A stretch of 64,000 nucleotides of DNA from DAOMFB01 sp963801475 (GTDB taxonomy: Bacteria > Acidobacteriota > Thermoanaerobaculia > UBA5066): positions 248,001 through 312,000 of the forward strand of contig CAWDEX010000001.1 of assembly GCA_963801475.1 (NCBI GenBank), written 5' to 3'. A program made the translations under genes and the position numbers. The notes below the pieces were generated by a model that was given only the letters and a program-made list of their open reading frames with translations, was not told the DNA's origin and made no database searches. This document shows, one piece after another, positions 10,172 to 19,475 of the stretch; the stretch's first letter is position 1; the number at the start of each line of letters is the position of its first letter.

Positions 10172-11650
10172 ATGACCTCGGAGCCGCTCACCGCGGTCGA
10201 CACGGCCTGGCTCCACATGGAGGAGCCGACCAACCTCATGATGGTCACGGGGTTCCTCGCCTTCGACGAGGTCCTCGACTTCGGCCGGCTGACGAGACTG
10301 ATGCGGGAGCGTCTGCTGCGCGTCCCCCGCCTGACGCAGCGCGTGGTCGAGCCCGGTCTCCCGTTCGCCCCGCCGCGCTGGGAGACCGACCCGACCTTCG
10401 ATATCCGGGCGCACCTGCACCGCGTCGCCCTCCGTTCGCCCGGGGACGATGCGGCGCTCCGCGAGCTGGTCAGCGACCTGATGTCGACGCCTCTCGACTT
10501 CACGAAACCGCTCTGGCAGTTCCATCTCGTCGAGGGCTACGGAAAGGGCTGCGCCCTCGTCTGCCGCTTCCACCACGCCCTCGGAGACGGCGTCGCCCTC
10601 GTGCGGCTGGTCCTCTCGATGGCAGACGGCGGGGTGGAGGCCCGGGATCCGGCCGGGACGCCGCACGAGCCGCACGGGTGGGAGCGCCTCGTGCCGTTCC
10701 TCGGTCCGGCGGCGAAGGCCGTGTCGCGAACGCTCGAGGTGACGGAGGGCCTTGTCCGCGAAGGGGCCGAGTCGCTCGTCCACCCCGAGCACCTTCTCGA
10801 GATCGCGGCGCGTGGCGCCAGCGGCGCGGACGCCCTGGCCAAGCTTCTCCTGATGCCGCCCGACCCCGTCACGCCCTTCAAGGGACCGCTCGGCGTGGAG
10901 AAGGTCGCCGCATGGTCCGACCCGATCCCGCTCGACGAGGTGAAGGCGACGGGAAAGGCGCTTGGCGCGACGGTGAACGACGTCCTCCTCGCCTCCGTGG
11001 CGGGGGCGCTCCGGCGCTATCTCGACGGCCGGGGAACCATCTCGAGGGCTCTCGAATTCCGTGCTGTCGTGCCGGTGAACCTCCGCCGGCCGGAGGAGGA
11101 GCACGAGCTGGGGAACCGATTCGGTCTCGTCTTCCTCTCGCTCCCCGTCGGAATCGAGGATCCCCTCGACCGGCTCTTCGAGCTGAAAGAGCGGATGGAC
11201 GAGATCAAGCGGTCGCCGGAGGCGATCGTCGCCTTCGGCCTCCTCGGCGCGCTCGGCACGGCCCCCATTCCGGTCGAGCGGCTCGTCGTCGAGCTGTTCG
11301 GGCGGGGAGGGACGGGCGTGATGACGAACGTCGCCGGACCCCGGCAGCCGATCCACCTGGCCGGCTTGCCGGCGACCCGCGTGATGTTCTGGGTGCCGCA
11401 GTCGGGGCGACTCGGCCTCGGCGTCAGCATCCTGAGCTACGCGGGAGGCGTCTCGCTCGGGGTGGCAACGGACGCCGGCCTCGTCCCCGACCCCGAGACG
11501 ATCCTTGACGGGTTCCGGGACGAGTTCCACGCGCTGGCGGCGCTGGCCCGGAAGGAAACGGCACCCGCCCCGGCCGGCCCGAAGAAGCGAACGGCTCGAA
11601 AAGCCCGGCCTGTCGCGGCGAAGAAACCCCGGCGCGGGACCCGAAGCTAG
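10172..11650 (+). CDS. Wax ester synthase / diacylglycerol O-acyltransferase (WS/DGAT)
   Basis: A 492-residue acyltransferase of the bacterial WS/DGAT family, which joins acyl-CoA to fatty alcohols or diacylglycerol to make wax esters or triacylglycerol storage lipid. The catalytic motif HHxxxDG is HHALGDG at residues 134-140, with the family's second conserved block around NVAGP (residues about 388-392). The ATG at 10172 begins the family-typical opening PLTAVDTAWLHMEEPTN. A C-terminal Lys/Arg/Ala-rich tail of about 35 residues is unusual and could bind membranes or nucleic acid. Its stop overlaps the convergent ppk1 stop in the shared sequence CTAG. Confidence 0.92.
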   Translation: MTSEPLTAVDTAWLHMEEPTNLMMVTGFLAFDEVLDFGRLTRLMRERLLRVPRLTQRVVEPGLPFAPPRWETDPTFDIRAHLHRVALRSPGDDAALRELVSDLMSTPLDFTKPLWQFHLVEGYGKGCALVCRFHHALGDGVALVRLVLSMADGGVEARDPAGTPHEPHGWERLVPFLGPAAKAVSRTLEVTEGLVREGAESLVHPEHLLEIAARGASGADALAKLLLMPPDPVTPFKGPLGVEKVAAWSDPIPLDEVKATGKALGATVNDVLLASVAGALRRYLDGRGTISRALEFRAVVPVNLRRPEEEHELGNRFGLVFLSLPVGIEDPLDRLFELKERMDEIKRSPEAIVAFGLLGALGTAPIPVERLVVELFGRGGTGVMTNVAGPRQPIHLAGLPATRVMFWVPQSGRLGLGVSILSYAGGVSLGVATDAGLVPDPETILDGFRDEFHALAALARKETAPAPAGPKKRTARKARPVAAKKPRRGTRS

Positions 11651-13881
11651 GCCGCGGGCTCGGGGGTTTCGGCGGGTTCGATCCCGCCCCGGGCGTGGAG
11701 TTCGGCGGCGCGCTGCATCATCGCGCGGGCGTCCTCGAGAAGGGCGGCCTGCGTGTCCACGGCCGGCGCGCCGGCGGCGGGGCGGAGTCGCTCATAGCTT
11801 CCGTCGGCGCGGAGAGCCCGCGCCCGTACGTTGTCCGAGAGGATCAGGTCGACGGAGGCGGCGACCTGTCGGGCCAGCTCCGGATCGACGACCGGAAAGG
11901 CGGTCTCGACGCGGCGGAAGAAGTTCCGCGGCATCCAGTCGGCCGAGGAGAGCCAGACCTGCCGCTCGCCGCCGTTCTCGAAAATGAAGGCGCGGCTGTG
12001 CTCGAGGAACCGCCCCACGATGGAGCGGACCCGGATGTTCTCGGACAGCCCGGGGACCCCGGGCTTCAGGCAGCAGATGCCGCGGATGGCGAGGTCCACG
12101 GGGACTCCGGCCTGGGAGGCCTCGTAGAGCGCCGCGATGACCTTCCGGTCGAGAAGGGCGTTCATCTTGGCGCGGATCCCCGCCGGGCGGCCGGCCCGGG
12201 CGTGCGCCGTCTCGCGGCCGATCCAGTCGAGGACCGTCCGGTGCATCTCCTTCGGGGCCGTGACGAGGCGCGCGTAGCCGGTCCGGCCCGCGAGGCCCGT
12301 CAGGGAGTTGAAGAGCTTCGTCGCGTCCTCGCCGAATTCGGGACGGCAGGTCAGGAGACCGAAGTCGGTGTAGACGCGGGCCGTCGTCGGGTTGTAGTTG
12401 CCCGTCCCGAGGTGGACGTAGCGCCGGATCTCGTCCTTTTCCCGCCGGACCACGAGGGCGATCTTGGCGTGCGTCTTCAGGCCGACGACGCCGTAGACGA
12501 CGTGGACGCCCGCCTGCTCGAGCGCCTTGGCCCAGACGATGTTGTTCTCCTCGTCGAAGCGGGCCTTTAGCTCCACGAGGACGGCCACCTGCTTCCCCTT
12601 TTCCGCCGCCCGGATGAGGGCCGGGATGATCGGCGACTCGGCCCCGACGCGATAGAGCGTCATCTTGATGGCGAGGGTCTTCGTGTCGTCCGCGGCCCGC
12701 TCGATCATCTCCACGACGGGGCCGAAGGAGTCGTAGGGGTGATGCAGGAGGAGGTCCCCTGCGCGGATCGCCGAGAAGATCGTGGAGTCGGGTGAGAGGA
12801 AGACGGGGGAAACGGCCGGCGTGAACGGGGGATCCTTGAGCTCGCGCCGGTCGAGCTTCACGAGCGACATCAGGTCGCCGCCGCCGAGCGGCCCCTCGAT
12901 CTCGTAGACGTCGCCCTCGAGAATCTCGAGCTGCCGGACGAGCAGCTTCCGGACGCGCTTGGGCGTCCGGGGGGCCACCTCGAGCCGGACCACGGCCCCG
13001 AAGCGCCGGCGGCGGACCTCCTGCTCGACCGTCGCGAGGAGGTCCGAGGCCTCGTCCTCCTGGATCTCGATGTCGGCGTCGCGCGTGACCCGGAAGAGGT
13101 GCGAGGAGACGATCTCGAGCCCGGGGAAGAGCTCGCCGAGGTTGGCCTGGATCAGCGACTCGAGGAGGAGGACCTCCGCCTTCTCGGGCTTCACCTTCTT
13201 CTTTCCCTCGAGCACCTCGCGGAGGGGGACGAGGCGAGGGAGCGCGGCCGGGACCTTCACGCGCGCGAACTTCACGTCGCCCGACTCGGGGTTCCTCACC
13301 TCGACCGCGAGGTTGATCGAGAGGTTCGACAGGAACGGGAACGGGTGCCCCGGGTCGACGGCGAGCGGGGTCAGGACGGGGAGGACGTTCTTCCGGAACC
13401 AGGCGTTCGCCACCTCGCGCTGCGGCTCCGCGATGTCGCTCCAGGTCAGGATCGAGATGCCCGCCGACGCGAGCTTCGGCAGGAGGTCGGTCAGGAGGCA
13501 CTGCGATTGCCGCGCCTCCATCTTCAGGACGGCCTCGCGGATCCGCGCGAGCTGTTCCGACGGCGTCAGGCCGTCCTCGGCCGGCTCCACCTTCCCGGAC
13601 CAGACCTGGTCGAGGACGCCCGCAACGCGGATCATGAAGAACTCGTCGAGGTTCGTCTCGGAGATGCAGAGGAACTTGAGCCGCTCGAGGAGGGGCCACC
13701 GCTCGTCGTGGGCCTCGTCGAGGACGCGCTCGTTGAACTCCAGCCACGACAGCTCGCGGTTCAGGAGCGGAACGGCGGGCCCCGCGGGGGGCGCCGGCGA
13801 CGGGGGCGCGGCGGGCTCGGCGGCCGGCTCGACCAGCTCGAGGTTTCGGCGGCGGCGAGGCCGGCTTTCGTGGTTGATCAT
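11647..13881 (-). CDS. ppk1: Polyphosphate kinase 1
   Basis: A 744-residue polyphosphate kinase, which reversibly polymerises ATP gamma-phosphate into polyphosphate. The N-terminal domain opens with LLNRELSWLEFNERVL, the hallmark of PPK1. The two phospholipase-D-like catalytic domains contain the phosphorylated His in GLKTHAKIA and a second conserved His in FLEHSRAF. Length fits the family. An N-terminal 30-residue Pro/Ala-rich extension precedes the core. It is on the minus strand downstream of the ACT-domain gene (69-base gap) and convergent with WS/DGAT, placing two storage-polymer enzymes side by side. Confidence 0.96.
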   Translation of the reverse strand: MINHESRPRRRRNLELVEPAAEPAAPPSPAPPAGPAVPLLNRELSWLEFNERVLDEAHDERWPLLERLKFLCISETNLDEFFMIRVAGVLDQVWSGKVEPAEDGLTPSEQLARIREAVLKMEARQSQCLLTDLLPKLASAGISILTWSDIAEPQREVANAWFRKNVLPVLTPLAVDPGHPFPFLSNLSINLAVEVRNPESGDVKFARVKVPAALPRLVPLREVLEGKKKVKPEKAEVLLLESLIQANLGELFPGLEIVSSHLFRVTRDADIEIQEDEASDLLATVEQEVRRRRFGAVVRLEVAPRTPKRVRKLLVRQLEILEGDVYEIEGPLGGGDLMSLVKLDRRELKDPPFTPAVSPVFLSPDSTIFSAIRAGDLLLHHPYDSFGPVVEMIERAADDTKTLAIKMTLYRVGAESPIIPALIRAAEKGKQVAVLVELKARFDEENNIVWAKALEQAGVHVVYGVVGLKTHAKIALVVRREKDEIRRYVHLGTGNYNPTTARVYTDFGLLTCRPEFGEDATKLFNSLTGLAGRTGYARLVTAPKEMHRTVLDWIGRETAHARAGRPAGIRAKMNALLDRKVIAALYEASQAGVPVDLAIRGICCLKPGVPGLSENIRVRSIVGRFLEHSRAFIFENGGERQVWLSSADWMPRNFFRRVETAFPVVDPELARQVAASVDLILSDNVRARALRADGSYERLRPAAGAPAVDTQAALLEDARAMMQRAAELHARGGIEPAETPEPAA

Positions 13882-13950
13882 GGAGAGAGGCCCCCACGCG
13901 GCGGGGCCAACGAGGATACCGGAGCGGAGGATCGGCCGCGAATCGTGGCG

Positions 13951-14379
13951 CTAAGTCCCTGTGGAAGAAGGAATTATCTTGGATTCCCCCCGAACCTCGA
14001 AGCCTGCCTTCCGGAGCGCTGAAACCGCTCCGCCGAGCGCCTCTGCCTTGACGAGAAGGTAATCGGTGTCGAAGGTCGACAGGGCAAAAAGTGAGATTCC
14101 GGCCTCCGCGAGCGGCGCCGCAAGCGAGGCGAGAACGCCGGTCGTCTCGACGGGAATCGGCCCGTGGAGCTTCAGGGTCGCCCAGTCCCTCTCGGCCTTC
14201 ACCCCCTCCGGGACGGCCGCCTCCTCGCAGACGATCGAGAGCTCGTCCCGGGTCCGCGTGGCGCTGAAGAAGCTCCCTCCTTCGGCCCACGCCGGAACGG
14301 CCGTCTCGGCGTGGAGTCGGCAGACCGCCCACCGCCCGGGGAGGACCGAAAGGACTCGGGGGCCGGCGGAAGGCGGCAT
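13951..14379 (-). CDS. ACT-domain protein
   Basis: A 142-residue stand-alone protein with two ACT-like halves; the second is clear (TGVLASLAAPLAEAGISLFALSTFDTDYLLVK compressed around residues 80-112), as in aspartate-kinase-like and CASTOR-type amino-acid sensors. Such proteins bind small ligands, often amino acids, and have no catalysis of their own. The ATG at 14379 is chosen because GATAAT ends exactly six bases upstream, suggesting a leaderless message. It lies upstream of ppk1 on the same strand and is divergent from the ferredoxin-like gene. The ligand is unknown. Confidence 0.75.
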   Translation of the reverse strand: MPPSAGPRVLSVLPGRWAVCRLHAETAVPAWAEGGSFFSATRTRDELSIVCEEAAVPEGVKAERDWATLKLHGPIPVETTGVLASLAAPLAEAGISLFALSTFDTDYLLVKAEALGGAVSALRKAGFEVRGESKIIPSSTGT

Positions 14380-14385
14380 CGACCG

Positions 14386-14391
14386 ATTATC
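14386..14391 (-). promoter_or_regulatory. -10 box GATAAT of the ACT-domain gene
   Basis: GATAAT on the minus strand ends six bases before the ATG, so the predicted transcription start coincides with the start codon. Confidence 0.5.
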
Positions 14392-14427
14392 CGCTCGGGC
14401 GGTTTTTCGGAGAGGATGGGGGCCGGC

Positions 14428-14814
14428 ATGACGGGTGAACCGCAGGACCCGGTCCGGCTCCGGGAGATCGCCGAAGGGCTCGGGATCCCCGCCGCGAAGC
14501 GGCACATCTTCCTCTGCACCGACGCGACGAAGCCGAAGTGCTGCGAGAGGGAGCGGAGCCTGGCCGCGTGGGCCTACCTGAAGGCACGCCTCAAGGAGCT
14601 GGGCCTCTCCGAGGCGGGCGGGATCGTCCGGACGAAGGCGAACTGCCTTCGGATCTGCGCGGGCGGGCCGATCGCCGTCGTCTATCCCGAGGGGGTCTGG
14701 TACAGGGCCTGCGACCCGCCGGTCCTCGAGCGGATCATCCGGGAGCATCTCGTCGGGGGGACGCCGGTCGCCGAGTACGTCATCGCCGCCCGGCCGCTCG
14801 GCGGCGAGGGGTGA
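14428..14814 (+). CDS. Thioredoxin-like [2Fe-2S] ferredoxin
   Basis: A 128-residue protein of the thioredoxin-fold (Shethna-type) ferredoxin family. The cluster-ligand pattern is visible: a cysteine in FLCTDATKPKCC near residues 29-38 and the pair in ANCLRICAGGP near residue 74-78, followed by the family block AVVYPEGVWY. These proteins are small cytoplasmic electron carriers. An in-frame ATG at 14416 is an alternative start four codons upstream; the purine-rich GGAGAGG abuts it too closely, so 14428 is preferred. It is divergent from the ACT-domain gene, and no partner oxidoreductase is adjacent. Confidence 0.82.
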   Translation: MTGEPQDPVRLREIAEGLGIPAAKRHIFLCTDATKPKCCERERSLAAWAYLKARLKELGLSEAGGIVRTKANCLRICAGGPIAVVYPEGVWYRACDPPVLERIIREHLVGGTPVAEYVIAARPLGGEG

Positions 14815-14927
14815 CGTCGTCCCCGGATCCGGGGGCTTGGGGCTTCGCCGGGCGCTCTGGGCCGCCCGCCCATTCGCCCGCGGGCGCGGAGTGTCTTAAG
14901 CTCTCCCCGGCCTTTTCGGAGGACGAC

Positions 14928-16112
14928 ATGAAGAAACCGGCTCTCCTCTCCCTCGGTCTCGCCGCTGCGGTCGCCGCCGGCGCGCTCCTCGCTCCCGGCT
15001 GCGGCAAGAAAGAAGACCTCCCGACCATCAACGTCGGCCTCATCGCCGAGCTCACCGGACCCCGCTCGGCTTTCGGGTCGTCGTGCAAGAACGCGGCGGA
15101 GATGAAGGTTGCCCGGATCGACGAGCAGGGCGGCATCGACGTCGGCGGGAAGAAGTACAACCTGAAGCTCATCATCGCCGACAGCCAGTCCACGGCGGAG
15201 GGAGCCGTGGCGGCGGCGCAGGGCCTGATCAAGGAGGAGACGGTCGTCGCCCTCGTTGGCCCGATCACCAGCCTCGAGGCGGTCCCGGTGGCGGACGCGG
15301 CCGAGGCGGCCCGGGTGCCGATGATCACTCCGGGATCGACGGCTCCGAAGACGACGCTCGACGCGACGACGGGCAAGCCGAAGCAGTGGGTCTTCCGGGC
15401 CTGTTTCACCGACGCGTGGCAAGGCGCCGTCCTCGCGAAGTTCGCCGACGGCTACTTCCGGGCCAAAAAGGCGGCGGTCCTCTACGACCCGGCGTCCGAG
15501 GCACCGAAGATCCAGGCCGAGCTCTTCAAGCAGGACTTCGAGAAGGGGGGCGGCACCGTCGTCGCCTACGAGACCTACAAGAGCGGCGACAAGGACTATT
15601 CGGCTGTCTTCGCGAAGATCAAGAAGGCCGCGCCCGACGTCGTCTTCCTGCCGGGTTACTACAACGACGTGGCCGTCCAGCTCGCGCAGGCCCACGCGGC
15701 CGGCCTTGCCGTCCCGTTCCTCGGGAGCGACAACTGGGGGTCGGTGGACTTCCTGAAGCTCGCCGGGAAGGACGCGGAAGGCTGCTTCTACAGCGCCCAT
15801 TACAATCCCGACCGGCGAAACGAGTTCACCGGCGGTTTCGTCATCAGCTACAAGAAGCGCTTTGGCGACCAGGTGCCGGACGACGTGGCCGCTTTGACGT
15901 GGGACGCATTCGGCCTTCTGACCGAGGCGCTGGGGAAAGCGGGCAAGCCGGACCGGAAGCTCGTGCGCGACGCGCTCGCCGGAATCCGGGAGTACGACGG
16001 GGCGACGGGGAAGCTGAAGTTCCCGGTGGGCTCGGGCGACCCGGTGACGACGACGGTGATGTTCAAAGTGGAGGGGGGCAAGCCCGCGTTCGTCACCAAC
16101 ATCGAACCGTAG
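14928..16112 (+). CDS. Branched-chain amino-acid type ABC substrate-binding lipoprotein
   Basis: A 394-residue periplasmic-binding protein of the Leu/Ile/Val (type I) family. The N-terminus has a basic start, hydrophobic core and a lipobox-like ...APGCGKK with Cys near residue 25, so it is probably a lipoprotein. The family opening INVGLIAELTGP and the block GPITSLEAVPVADAAEAARVP follow. Length is typical. No permease or ATPase gene is adjacent, so it may work with a transporter elsewhere or as a sensor. GGAGGACGAC directly precedes the ATG. A palindrome CCCCGGATCCGGGG at 14821-14834 lies in the gap before it without a T-run. Confidence 0.9.
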   Translation: MKKPALLSLGLAAAVAAGALLAPGCGKKEDLPTINVGLIAELTGPRSAFGSSCKNAAEMKVARIDEQGGIDVGGKKYNLKLIIADSQSTAEGAVAAAQGLIKEETVVALVGPITSLEAVPVADAAEAARVPMITPGSTAPKTTLDATTGKPKQWVFRACFTDAWQGAVLAKFADGYFRAKKAAVLYDPASEAPKIQAELFKQDFEKGGGTVVAYETYKSGDKDYSAVFAKIKKAAPDVVFLPGYYNDVAVQLAQAHAAGLAVPFLGSDNWGSVDFLKLAGKDAEGCFYSAHYNPDRRNEFTGGFVISYKKRFGDQVPDDVAALTWDAFGLLTEALGKAGKPDRKLVRDALAGIREYDGATGKLKFPVGSGDPVTTTVMFKVEGGKPAFVTNIEP

Positions 16113-16125
16113 GCGGGGCGCGCCG

Positions 16126-17577
16126 TCAGCCGGCCGCGGCCGCGCGGGCCGCGGCCGCGATGTCCTCGAGCGCGGCCTGCATCCGGTCGAAATGGGTCCG
16201 GAACGAGAGGACGCAGATCCGGAGGAGAAAGGTCCCCTTCGTGGTCGTCCCCGTCAGGTGGACCCGCCCCCGCGCGTTGACCGCCGCGAGCAGCCGGCGG
16301 TTCAGCGCCTCGAGCGCCGGCGCGGGGACCCCGTCCGGTGCGAAACGGAAGGCGAGGAGCGAGAGCTGCGGCTCGGCGACGATCTCGAAGCCTGGAAGAA
16401 GCGCGATCTCCCGCGCCGCCCAGCGCGCCAGGTCGAGCTTCTCGTCGAGGTTCCGCCGGAACGGCCCGAGGCCGTGCAGCTTGAGCGGGAGCCAGACGGC
16501 AAGGCCCCGGTTGTCGCGCGAGAGTTCCGGAGAGATCTCGCAGAAGTCGACGAGGTCTGGGTCGCTCTGCATTCCCGGGAGGTACTCCGCCTCCACCGCG
16601 TGAGCGCGACGGAGAACGGCGGCGTCGCGGACGAGGAGGCAGCCCGTCCCGTACGGCAGGAAGAGCCCCTTGTGCGGGTCGAGGACGATCGAGTCGGCCC
16701 CGTCGATCCCGGCCATCGCCCGCCGGCCCCGTTCCGTCAGGAGGAAGAAGCCGCCGTAGGCGGCGTCGACGTGAAACCAGAGGCCCTCGCGACGGCAGAA
16801 GGCTCCGAGGGCTTCGAGGTCGTCCACGGCGCCCGTATTCGTCGTCCCGGCGCTCGCCACGACGAGGAAGGGAGAGAGCCCTTTCTGCCGGTCCTCCGAG
16901 ACGGCCCGCTCGAGGAGGTCGAGTCGGAGTCGGAACGTGTCGTCCGAGGCGATCTCGCGGACGTTTCGGGCCGGAAAGCCGGCCAGGACGGCCGCCTTCG
17001 CCGCGCAGTGGTGCGTCTGGTCGGAAACGTAGAGAACGCCCGCCCGGAAGTCCTCGGGGAGGCGCTCGCGCCGGGCGGCGACGACCGCCGAGAAGTTGGC
17101 GAGCGAGCCGCCGCTCGAGAGAAAGCCGCCCGCCGCCTCCGGGAGGCCGGCGAGGCGCGCGAACCACCGGACGACGTTCGTCTCGAGCTGGACGAGGAGC
17201 GGCGCCGCGGCGAAGACCCCGACGTATCGGTTCGTGGCCGCGGCCACGAGGTCGGCCACGGCGGACTGGAAGAGGCCGCCCCCCGGAATGTAGGCGAGGT
17301 AGCCGGGAGAGGCGGTGTTGAAGCTCTTCGGGATCGCGCGGTCGAAGAGGAGGTCGAGCAGCTCCGCGGCCGGGACGCACGCTTCGGGAGGCTCTCGCTC
17401 GATCAGGGCCCGTGACTGCTCCTCGGCCCCCTCGGTGTCGGCGGCCCTCTGCGCGGGGAGCGAGTCGATGTGTGCCACGATCCGGTCCAGGGCGAGACGG
17501 GCGAGACGCTCCATCTCGGCCGGCGAGAGCTCGAGCGACGTGTCGGCGGGGAAGGGGGGCGGCACCCGCGAGGACAC
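16126..17577 (-). CDS. PLP-dependent decarboxylase, aromatic-L-amino-acid decarboxylase family
   Basis: A 483-residue group II amino-acid decarboxylase. Landmarks are FNTASPGYLAYIPGG near the substrate-binding N-terminal segment, SSGGSLANF, the cofactor-contacting HVDAAYGGF, and the PLP lysine in DPHKGLF. The substrate is not determined by these motifs; tryptophan, tyrosine, DOPA or glutamate-like acids are all known in the family. The GTG at 17577 is preferred over the upstream ATG at 17616 because a GGAGG ribosome site lies 8 bases before it and it avoids a 35-base overlap with glmM. It is immediately downstream of glmM. A second family member lies at 60632-62080. Confidence 0.9.
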   Translation of the reverse strand: MSSRVPPPFPADTSLELSPAEMERLARLALDRIVAHIDSLPAQRAADTEGAEEQSRALIEREPPEACVPAAELLDLLFDRAIPKSFNTASPGYLAYIPGGGLFQSAVADLVAAATNRYVGVFAAAPLLVQLETNVVRWFARLAGLPEAAGGFLSSGGSLANFSAVVAARRERLPEDFRAGVLYVSDQTHHCAAKAAVLAGFPARNVREIASDDTFRLRLDLLERAVSEDRQKGLSPFLVVASAGTTNTGAVDDLEALGAFCRREGLWFHVDAAYGGFFLLTERGRRAMAGIDGADSIVLDPHKGLFLPYGTGCLLVRDAAVLRRAHAVEAEYLPGMQSDPDLVDFCEISPELSRDNRGLAVWLPLKLHGLGPFRRNLDEKLDLARWAAREIALLPGFEIVAEPQLSLLAFRFAPDGVPAPALEALNRRLLAAVNARGRVHLTGTTTKGTFLLRICVLSFRTHFDRMQAALEDIAAAARAAAAG

Positions 17578-17581
17578 GCCG

Positions 17582-18904
17582 TCAGCCTCCGAGCGCGGTT
17601 CGGGCGGCGGCGGCAATCTCGTCCGCCAGGGTCGTGACGAGCCCGGCGTCGTCCCCCTCGACCATGACCCGGAGGAGCGGCTCGGTCCCCGAGTAGCGGA
17701 TCAGGAGCCGCCCGCGTCCCGCGAGGCGCTCTTCCGCGCGGCGGATCGCCCCGGCGAGGGCCGGCACGTCTTCGACCGGCACGCGCTCCCGGACGCGGAC
17801 GTTCCGGAGGAGCTGCGGGGCCCTTCTGAAGCGGGGCTGCGCGGCGAGTGGCGTCCTCGACAGGGCGACGAAAGCCGCCAGATGGAGGCCGGAGAGCGCC
17901 CCGTCTCCCGTCGTGGAGAGGTCCGCCCGAATCAGGTGGCCGGACGGCTCCCCCCCGAGGGGCGTCGCGCTTCGTTCCATTTCTTCGACGACGTAACGGT
18001 CCCCGACCGGCGCGCGCCGGAGGGCGACGCCGAGGTCGGCGAGCGCCCGCTCGAACCCGAAATTCGACATGACCGTCCCGACGACCGCGTCGGGCCGCCG
18101 TCCCTCGCGGATCATCTCGAGGGTCCAGAGGTAAAGAACGTCATCGCCGTCGAGGAGGCGTCCCTCGCCGTCCGCCACGACGATCCGGTCGGCGTCCCCG
18201 TCGAGGGCGATCCCGAGGTCGGCTCCCGCCTCCCGCGTGGCCCGGGCCATCGACCCGGGGTGAAGGGCGCCGCATCCCTCGTTGATGTTCCGGCCGTCCG
18301 GCGCGACGCCGAGCGGGACGACCCGGGCGCCCGCGGCCCGGAATGCGGCCGGCGCGACCTCGTGCGCGGCGCCGTTCGCGGCGTCGACCACGACCGTGAG
18401 CCCGTCGAGTCGGCCCGGGAGGGCTTCGAGGAGATGCTCGACGTAGAGCTGCGGGAGGACCGGATCGGGAGTCACGGCGCGCGGCGGGGCCGGCGAGCTT
18501 TCCTCGATCCGGCGCTCGATCGCCGCCTCGACCGCGTCGGGGAGCTTGCGGCCGGCCGCCGAGAAGATCTTGATGCCGTTGTCGCGCCAGGGATTGTGGG
18601 AGGCCGAGACGACGACGCCGGCCTCGGCGCCGAGGGCACGGACGAGGTGGGCGACCGCGGGGGTCGGGACGACGCCGGCCCCGGTGACCTGACCGCCCGC
18701 GGCGGCCACGCCTCCGGCGAGCGCGGCGACGATCCCCGCGGTCGACTCCCGCGTGTCGCCGCCGACGACGAGCCGCGGGTGCGACGCCCCTTCCGCGGCG
18801 AGGGAGGCGACGAGGGCGGCGCCGACGCGGGAGACGGTTCCGGGGTCGAGGGGCGGCTCGCCCGCGGTGCCCCGGATTCCATCCGTGCCAAAGAGCCGCC
18901 GCAT
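17582..18904 (-). CDS. glmM: Phosphoglucosamine mutase
   Basis: A 440-residue phosphohexomutase that converts glucosamine-6-phosphate to glucosamine-1-phosphate for UDP-GlcNAc and cell-wall synthesis. All four family loops are present: the phosphoserine loop VVVSASHNP with Ser102 (same number as in E. coli), the metal loop DGDADR, the sugar loop GGEPSGH and the phosphate loop RYSGTEPLLRVM. The N-terminus MRRLFGTDGIRG is typical. It is divergent from the Rrf2 gene, sharing an 84-base intergenic region, and is followed four bases on by a decarboxylase start. Confidence 0.96.
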   Translation of the reverse strand: MRRLFGTDGIRGTAGEPPLDPGTVSRVGAALVASLAAEGASHPRLVVGGDTRESTAGIVAALAGGVAAAGGQVTGAGVVPTPAVAHLVRALGAEAGVVVSASHNPWRDNGIKIFSAAGRKLPDAVEAAIERRIEESSPAPPRAVTPDPVLPQLYVEHLLEALPGRLDGLTVVVDAANGAAHEVAPAAFRAAGARVVPLGVAPDGRNINEGCGALHPGSMARATREAGADLGIALDGDADRIVVADGEGRLLDGDDVLYLWTLEMIREGRRPDAVVGTVMSNFGFERALADLGVALRRAPVGDRYVVEEMERSATPLGGEPSGHLIRADLSTTGDGALSGLHLAAFVALSRTPLAAQPRFRRAPQLLRNVRVRERVPVEDVPALAGAIRRAEERLAGRGRLLIRYSGTEPLLRVMVEGDDAGLVTTLADEIAAAARTALGG

Positions 18905-18965
18905 CTCGGGGGACAGCTTACCCGAAGGCGGGCCGACCGCTTGACGAAAGCCCGATGAAAAGACT

Positions 18966-18985
18966 ATAAAACCTATAGGGATTAT
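18966..18985. promoter_or_regulatory. Palindromic operator before the Rrf2 gene
   Basis: A 20-bp inverted repeat, ATAA-AA-CCTATAGG-GA-TTAT, lies three bases before the Rrf2 start codon. The AT-rich outer arms stand out in this GC-rich sequence. Size and symmetry fit an Rrf2-family dimer site, so autorepression is likely. It could also affect glmM on the other strand. Confidence 0.6.
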
Positions 18986-18988
18986 GTG

Positions 18989-19438
18989 ATGAGGATCTCC
19001 CAGCGCGGCCTCTACGCCCTGAAGGCGCTCTGCCATCTCGCCGAGCGGAACGGCGAGGGCGTCGTCCGCGTGGGGGAGATCGCCGCGGCCGAGGGGATCC
19101 CCGAGAAGTTCCTCGAGGGCATCCTGGTCTTCCTGAAGAACGCGCGGATCGTCTCGAGCCGGCGGGGGCGCGAGGGGGGATACGCCCTTCGCCGGACGCC
19201 GGACGCGATCGTCCTCGGCGAGGTCATCCGGCTCGTGGACGGTCCCCTCGCTCCCTTCGGGGACCTCGAGGAGCTGACGCGGCGGGTCCGGACGGAAAAG
19301 AGGCAGGCCGGCCTCTTCGAGGTCTTCCTCGAGGTCCGGAACGCGGCCGCCGCAATCCTCGACCATACGACGCTCGCGGACGTGCTCGCGAGAAACCGAC
19401 GCCTCGCCCTCGCCGGGCGCCGCCGGGGAGCCCGCTGA
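18989..19438 (+). CDS. Rrf2-family transcriptional regulator (probable sulfur/cysteine control)
   Basis: A 149-residue Rrf2 protein. The family N-terminus MRISQRGLYALKALCHLAE and the winged helix-turn-helix VGEIAAAEGIPEKFLEGILVFLKNARIVSSRRGREGGYAL (in parts, residues 25-68) are clear. The C-terminal half lacks the three-cysteine cluster of IscR/NsrR, so it probably does not carry an Fe-S cluster and resembles CymR/CysR-type members that sense O-acetylserine or partner proteins. It is 37 bases upstream of the sulfate-binding protein gene and in the same direction, which supports control of sulfate uptake. ATG 18989 is chosen over an adjacent GTG. Confidence 0.88.
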   Translation: MRISQRGLYALKALCHLAERNGEGVVRVGEIAAAEGIPEKFLEGILVFLKNARIVSSRRGREGGYALRRTPDAIVLGEVIRLVDGPLAPFGDLEELTRRVRTEKRQAGLFEVFLEVRNAAAAILDHTTLADVLARNRRLALAGRRRGAR

Positions 19439-19475
19439 CGCCATGACGCGCGGAAGGGAGGAGGGGGCCGTTGAA

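Noticed and set aside
14821..14834. Palindrome CCCCGGATCCGGGG after the ferredoxin gene
   Set aside because: No T-run follows, and short GC palindromes are frequent at this base composition; not strong enough for a terminator or operator call.
18905..18988. Possible sulfur-linked riboswitch upstream of the Rrf2/sulfate operon
   Set aside because: The gap is only 84 bases with no SAM-type helices; the palindrome at 18966 explains the conserved-looking bases better.
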